A stretch of 10,850 nucleotides of DNA from Stephanodiscus triporus (taxonomy: Eukaryota > Bacillariophyta > Thalassiosirophyceae > Thalassiosirales > Thalassiosiraceae), in NCBI GenBank assembly GCA_036939755.1, contig JALLAZ010000994.1, positions 1 to 10,850 of the forward strand, read 5' to 3'. The notes beneath the pieces were generated by a model. It worked only from the letters and a program-made list of their open reading frames with translations, was not told the DNA's origin and made no database searches. Shown here piece after piece: positions 7,517 to 10,850 of this stretch (within the stretch, counting starts at the first letter, position 1; the number at the start of each line of letters is the position of its first letter). The position numbers were made by a program, and so were the translations under genes.

Positions 7517-8431
7517 ATGCAGCCGAAGAAGCGCGTCGCACGCATCCTCGGAACGCCGCGCCGCCGCCACCGATCGTCGTCGCTACTGCCGGCGACGCTA
7601 CTGGCGACGGCCTTCCTGCTCCTCCCGACGACCTCCCGTTGTTGCGCCCTCTCCGCCTTCGCCAACGATAACAATAATAATCCGACGGGCAGCAAGAAGA
7701 CCAAGACGTACAAATACTTCGCGTTCGGCTCGAACATGGCCTCCTCGACCATGATCGACATGCGCGACGTCTCCCCGATCGATTCGACCGCGGCGATCCT
7801 GCCCGGACACGTCCTCAGGTTCAACGTCCCCGGCCTGCCGCTCGTGGAGCCGAGCTGGGCGTCGATCGAGCCCGTTGTCGACGACGAACCGGGAGGAGCT
7901 GCGACGGATGACAACGACGACGTCGCGGTAGTTCACGGCGTGCTGTACGAGCTGTCCGGGGAGGACTTCGCGACGATATGCCGCACGGAGGGGGTGCCGT
8001 TCGCGTATTCCCTCCATCGGTGTCGGGTCTTGCCGTACGCGGGCGACGGGAAGACCGCGGGGGCGGACGCATTGCGACGGGCCAAGGCCGGCGTCGGCGG
8101 CGCGGCGGCAGGCCCGGACGACGACGACGATGACGGCCGATCGAATTATACGACCGAGGTGTCGAAAATGACGCCGATGACTACTGATTGGGGAGTTCCG
8201 GCATTCACGCTGCGAGCGGCGCGACGAGGATGGAGACGCGGACGAGACGCGCCTCCGAGTCGATCGTACCTGAACGTGTTGATACGCGGCGCGAGGGAAT
8301 ACGAGTTGGACGGGGCGTACGTGCGCGAATTGGAGGGCACGCGATCGGGGATGACGTTGATAGGGAACGGCCTCGCGGAGGGGATGCTACGCCTCGCGGA
8401 ACGGCGGAAAGGGAAGAATCCGATGCGGTAG
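7517..8431 (+). CDS. Gamma-glutamylcyclotransferase-like protein, apparent plastid presequence
   Basis: 304 aa, ATG 7517, TAG 8429-8431, intronless and GC-rich. The fold is the AIG2/GGCT type, which releases 5-oxoproline from gamma-glutamyl amino acids or glutathione. Visible marks are the phosphate-binding-like loop YKYFAFGSNM (65-74), then GHVLRFNVPGLPLVEPSWAS, HGVLYELSGEDFATICRTEG (140-159) with E158 as the candidate catalytic glutamate, and a late segment YLNVLIRGAREYELDGAYV (251-269). The N-terminus has basic residues (4-19), a hydrophobic run ATLLATAFLLLP (26-37) and CALSAFAN (43-50): the SAFA with Phe48 after the likely cleavage site matches the diatom ASAFAP plastid-import motif. Residues about 173-250 form a Gly/Ala/Asp-rich insertion with six Asp in a row (201-206). 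Family assignment is fairly secure; substrate and plastid location are inferred. Confidence 0.
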   Translation: MQPKKRVARILGTPRRRHRSSSLLPATLLATAFLLLPTTSRCCALSAFANDNNNNPTGSKKTKTYKYFAFGSNMASSTMIDMRDVSPIDSTAAILPGHVLRFNVPGLPLVEPSWASIEPVVDDEPGGAATDDNDDVAVVHGVLYELSGEDFATICRTEGVPFAYSLHRCRVLPYAGDGKTAGADALRRAKAGVGGAAAGPDDDDDDGRSNYTTEVSKMTPMTTDWGVPAFTLRAARRGWRRGRDAPPSRSYLNVLIRGAREYELDGAYVRELEGTRSGMTLIGNGLAEGMLRLAERRKGKNPMR

Positions 8432-8453
8432 TAGTGAGTGGTGGGCGTGCGCG

Positions 8454-8481
8454 GGGGGGAGGGGCGGCGGGGGAGGGGGGG
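8454..8481 (+). other. G-rich tract with G-quadruplex potential
   Basis: Four or more G-runs of 4-7 bases separated by 1-4 nt, starting 23 nt after the stop of the upstream gene, on the sense strand. It would lie in the 3' UTR or at the transcript end. A quadruplex is possible from the pattern; no function is claimed. Confidence 0.
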
Positions 8482-8484
8482 AAG

Positions 8485-8504
8485 AGCAACGTTTCGTCGT
8501 TGCT
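8485..8504 (+). other. Hairpin in the 3' flank
   Basis: AGCAACG-tttcgt-CGTTGCT makes a 7-bp stem with a 6-nt loop directly after the G-rich tract. It may be a 3' UTR structure of the cyclotransferase gene. Confidence 0.
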
Positions 8505-8659
8505 GGTGATGTCCGAAAATGTCCGACGATCGCAATGACAAATCATTCTCGCCAACTTCTCTATTGCAGATAAGTCCACGAGATAACCTGGATTGTTCAT
8601 GTACGTTTCTTTTCACACTACATATTCTTTGAAGAGAACATTATGATCTAGATTCTATC

Positions 8660-8872
8660 ATGTCTAAGTACATTCTATGTCAAACTAAACCAAGTGACGA
8701 ACTCGTGGGAGGAGAGTTTACACACATGAGTCCGCGGGAGATACATCGTGATATGATGGACTGTACAAAACACAAGACACTCGTGCTCAATTACTCAACA
8801 GTGTCGCAATACATTGCTTCTCGAACTGTCCACTACTTGAGCAAGAGTGGGGCCGATTCCCCAAGAAATTGA
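8660..8872 (+). CDS. Doubtful short open frame, 70 aa
   Basis: ATG at 8660 to TGA at 8870-8872. The product starts MSKYILCQTKPSDEL and has no recognisable domain, signal or membrane segment. Its last 86 bases overlap, antisense, the end of the membrane-protein frame at 8787-9200. I favour the latter, so this is probably chance. Confidence 0.
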   Translation: MSKYILCQTKPSDELVGGEFTHMSPREIHRDMMDCTKHKTLVLNYSTVSQYIASRTVHYLSKSGADSPRN

Positions 8873-9200
8873 ACAGCATCCGTTCCGTGAACGAGCTTGC
8901 CTCGACGTCGGTCGGCGGCGAATATGGCCGGATGCTCGAATCGACGTCGTCTTGACAGGTATTGAACGGGAACAAAAGAATCGAAGATACCCTCAGGAGC
9001 AGTAATATGGGAAGGCACGCCATCGTTGCGGCTACCAGTCCGATGATCAAGACCGATGCAGTGATCACGGACGACGACGCGACGTTGAACGCTCTTTCGA
9101 GAGGGGAAGGAGCGGAATATTCCATTCCTCTTTCCTCTCTTCTTTCTCTTTCCTCCGACGCTTCTCTTCTGAATCTGTGTTTGATGGAGCGAGAGAACAT
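8787..9200 (-). CDS. Putative small membrane protein, 137 aa
   Basis: ATG at 9198-9200, stop at 8787-8789. The N-terminus (1-30) is very rich in Arg/Glu/Lys, including RREASEERERREERG. It is followed by a long hydrophobic region at about 40-79 (VITASVLIIGLVAATMACLP, then ILLLLRVSSILLFPF), long enough for one or two helices with an Arg in the middle. The C-terminal 55 residues are polar, with several Ser and Cys. This strong hydrophobic block on one strand, with a bland antisense translation, argues that it is a real protein. No family is recognised. The basic N-terminal side suggests the N-terminus faces the cytosol. A 10-codon upstream frame overlaps its start (see 9200-9232). Confidence 0.
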   Translation of the reverse strand: MFSRSIKHRFRREASEERERREERGMEYSAPSPLERAFNVASSSVITASVLIIGLVAATMACLPILLLLRVSSILLFPFNTCQDDVDSSIRPYSPPTDVEASSFTERMLFNFLGNRPHSCSSSGQFEKQCIATLLSN

Positions 9201-9232
9201 TACGAATCCATACCGTAAGTGATCATCGCCAT
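9200..9232 (-). other. Upstream open reading frame overlapping the membrane-protein start
   Basis: ATG at 9230-9232 encodes MAMITYGMDS and stops at TAA 9200-9202. The stop overlaps the next ATG by one base as TAATG. If the mRNA starts further upstream, ribosomes would meet this short frame first, so it could damp translation or allow reinitiation. Confidence 0.
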
Positions 9233-9932
9233 GTTGTATCTAGTGCGACAGAAAACCGCTTTGCACTGATATGCCCGACTCACCTTTTCACATCAGAGCG
9301 AGTATAGAAGTAGTCCGATGGATACTCGTGCGATACGACGCAGTATCCTGTGACCTCGGCGCTAAAGCTCACCCGTCTTCGCCGCTGCGGAAAAGATTCC
9401 AAGCAGGGTGGTCTGTCGATAACAATTGAGGTCATGATCTTGGCGGCTTACTAGTTTGTTGGAAGAGGCTAAGGTTTCGGGGGGGGGGTGAAATCTTTTA
9501 CGCTCTCTCTTTTGGGGCGAATGGAATTTGGAGGATACTGTACTCGTCGTCGCCTTTCGTTCGGAGAGGAGAGATATTTTTTGGCACGGAGAAGCACATC
9601 ACAAGTCACAAGGCATCTATCTACAACTTAGGTGTCGTTTGAACGGATAGTTGTTAGAGATTGCATATAACGCCTACCATAGACCATAGAGGACCTAATA
9701 GTCGTACGCAGAGTTAAGGGAGAATTTGAATTGAGAGAGAACGCAAAAGAGACGGTGGTAATGTAATATGTAAAACTCTGGTCCCTCTCCCCGAATAATT
9801 ACAAGAGATCTGCGATTTTCTACTGAGTCTGAATCAAATGCATGTTTTAAAGTTAGGAGAGATTTTCGTCTTCTCAATTATCGTCTGGGAGTATGTATGT
9901 AATAATCCAATTAAAATGAGTGGGCAATAGTA
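9233..9932. other. Intergenic DNA without a supported gene
   Basis: Nothing convincing. A run of ten G at 9479-9488 and AT-rich stretches after 9640 are the only notable composition changes. The minus frame 9695-9877 is short and featureless. Confidence 0.
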
Positions 9933-10079
9933 CTATTTAGTTTCATTTGATTTGGAGTCTGTAGTTGACTCCGACGCGTCTGAGTGGAGGAACAACTCAA
10001 CTGCATTGCGTAGCAGCATGTGTTCGGTTCTCTGCTCCACAGCCCGAATTTGCTTCATGCTGCCTCTCGAAGACATCAT
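9933..10079 (-). CDS. Short hypothetical frame or terminal exon, 48 aa
   Basis: ATG at 10077-10079, TAG at 9933-9935; the frame is open upstream to a TAA at 10179-10181, about 34 more codons without an ATG. The product contains SSRGSMKQIRAVEQRTEHML, a helix-prone segment (RNAVELFLH) and a Ser/Thr/Asp-rich end. This is plausible as the last exon of a spliced gene, with acceptor-like AG dinucleotides near 10156 or 10185, but no upstream exon is identified. Confidence 0.
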   Translation of the reverse strand: MMSSRGSMKQIRAVEQRTEHMLLRNAVELFLHSDASESTTDSKSNETK

Positions 10080-10373
10080 GTCCGTGATCGATATCGAGCG
10101 ACCGCCATGCTTGTTAGTGCCCGGTCCCAATAGAGTGGCCTTAAAACGAAATTCGCTGCGTTTTTTTTCGCTCGGATTTTAGCTGTGAATTGCTGTCACA
10201 TCAATTTGCGCAGGTTTTATTTTGAGACGGGTAGCCTAGTCGGGTTTGTGGTCTTAGGATCACCCTGTTTTTTTCAGCGCGCCGGTAGGGAGCGGAACCA
10301 AAAGAGCTGCGCTCGCTCTCTCCCAACTCCCGTCCCACTCCAACTCAGTTCCGGACCTCTCCTTACCCCCACC

Positions 10374-10505
10374 ATGCCTCGAGCTCCAAAGTGTCGTGCC
10401 TTGACGGGCTGTCGTCGCCGTAAGTCCAAGCATCAGGCGACACCGAACAAGCGCTGGCTCCATTCGAGCTCTCGCGAGGTTTGCCCTGTCTTCAGGACGG
10501 ACTGA
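10374..10505 (+). CDS. Doubtful 43-aa basic open frame
   Basis: ATG at 10374 in a good context (CCACCATGC) after a pyrimidine-rich leader, TGA at 10503-10505. The product, MPRAPKCRALTGCRRRKSKH followed by a Ser/Arg-rich end, is very basic with two Cys. A GTAAGT at 10420-10425 could be a splice donor, which would make this a first exon. In another frame, 10423-10607 reads protein-like (DGLKNEEGRVFVGRLDD), so splicing or decay is possible. Evidence is weak. Confidence 0.
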   Translation: MPRAPKCRALTGCRRRKSKHQATPNKRWLHSSSREVCPVFRTD

Positions 10506-10750
10506 AGAATGAAGAGGGCCGTGTCTTTGTTGGCAGGCTGGATGATCCGAGCGGTGCTCGGCACAGAGGGAAGGTTGAGGTGTTCCGAGGCCATGATGGG
10601 CGGCAATGACTCCAAGGTAGAGTCAGGTCTTGCGGGGGATTTTTTTATGTATCCGTTGGCTATAACTAAAAACAGACATCTATTTAGATCTACCTTACTT
10701 ATCTAGAGTACACATGCAAAAATAGTCCTAAGTTCCTCTATAGAGCTCTG

Positions 10751-10821
10751 TGCGAATTTCTTCGCTGTAAAATAGTCACGAATCGGGAATTCGCGACTAT
10801 TTTACAGCGAAGAAATTCGCA
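10751..10821. repeat. Long near-perfect hairpin, 33-bp stem with 5-nt loop
   Basis: 10751-10783 pairs with 10789-10821 around loop CGGGA (10784-10788), with a single A-C mismatch (10778/10794). The 27 outer pairs are uninterrupted. An AAATAGTC motif occurs inside the left arm (10770-10777), inverted in the right arm (10795-10802), and again as direct copies at 10720-10727 and 10839-10846. This is the form expected of a foldback element or MITE, or of an RNA hairpin precursor. It sits at the window edge, so its full extent cannot be seen. Confidence 0.
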
Positions 10822-10850
10822 AGGTTGCCAACTCCGAGAAATAGTCGAGA

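Noticed and set aside
7486..8616. Several long minus and plus frames over the cyclotransferase gene
   Set aside because: They are Arg/Pro/Ser-rich translations of GC-rich DNA in shifted frames and have no domain.
8962..9222. Plus frame with a GTAAGT donor-like site at 9215
   Set aside because: It has a TTG and no ATG at its start, and is antisense to a frame with a clear hydrophobic membrane block.
10374..10430. CRALTGCRRRKSKH as a Zn2Cys6 DNA-binding domain
   Set aside because: The Cys spacing does not match C-x2-C-x6-C and there are too few cysteines.
1..10850. tRNA, rRNA and CRISPR arrays
   Set aside because: No TFC-loop/acceptor pairs, ribosomal segments or regularly spaced short repeats were recognised on reading.

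Overview
The window looks like nuclear DNA of a photosynthetic stramenopile, most likely a centric diatom of the Thalassiosira/Cyclotella kind. Three things point there: a reverse-transcriptase relic of a type I associate with Thalassiosira-like genomes, a protein with a diatom-style signal peptide followed by an SAFA plastid-import motif, and intron-poor, compact, GC-rich genes set in AT-rich, repeat-laden DNA. The assignment is from memory of these families, not from a search. I see no tRNA, rRNA or CRISPR array.

Layout. 1-632: truncated and decayed C-terminal piece of a retroelement reverse transcriptase on the minus strand. 633-3700: AT-rich, gene-poor DNA holding inverted repeats (a 17-bp pair 1.5 kb apart with a third, diverged copy), a GC-rich island, and a diverged tandem repeat of about 150-170 bp. 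3700-5430: short plus-strand open frames that follow one another in different reading frames. I recognise none of them; they may be remnants of one decayed gene. 5637-8431: the gene core, a head-to-head pair. On the minus strand is a class-III PLP aminotransferase-fold enzyme of the ethanolamine-phosphate phospho-lyase type (AGXT2L/ETNPPL). On the plus strand is a gamma-glutamylcyclotransferase-like protein with an apparent plastid presequence. They share a 299-bp intergenic region. 8432-9232: a G-rich 3' flank and a small putative membrane protein on the minus strand. 9233-10850: mostly non-coding, with two weak short frames and a 33-bp near-perfect hairpin at the right edge.

The most striking observation is that the phospho-lyase reading frame carries one in-frame TGA. 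It lies just before the conserved GDVRGHGLF segment, after which 92 further codons continue in the same frame through all the expected C-terminal motifs to a normal TAG. The gene is therefore a very young pseudogene, a sequencing or assembly error, a site of recoding, or an mRNA with unusual processing. The two core genes both touch nitrogen and amino-acid metabolism (ethanolamine phosphate breakdown; gamma-glutamyl peptide or glutathione turnover), but only their shared promoter region links them. No clearly new multi-gene system is evident. [Format note: the original answer gave no confidence values; every confidence of 0 is a placeholder for 'not stated'.]
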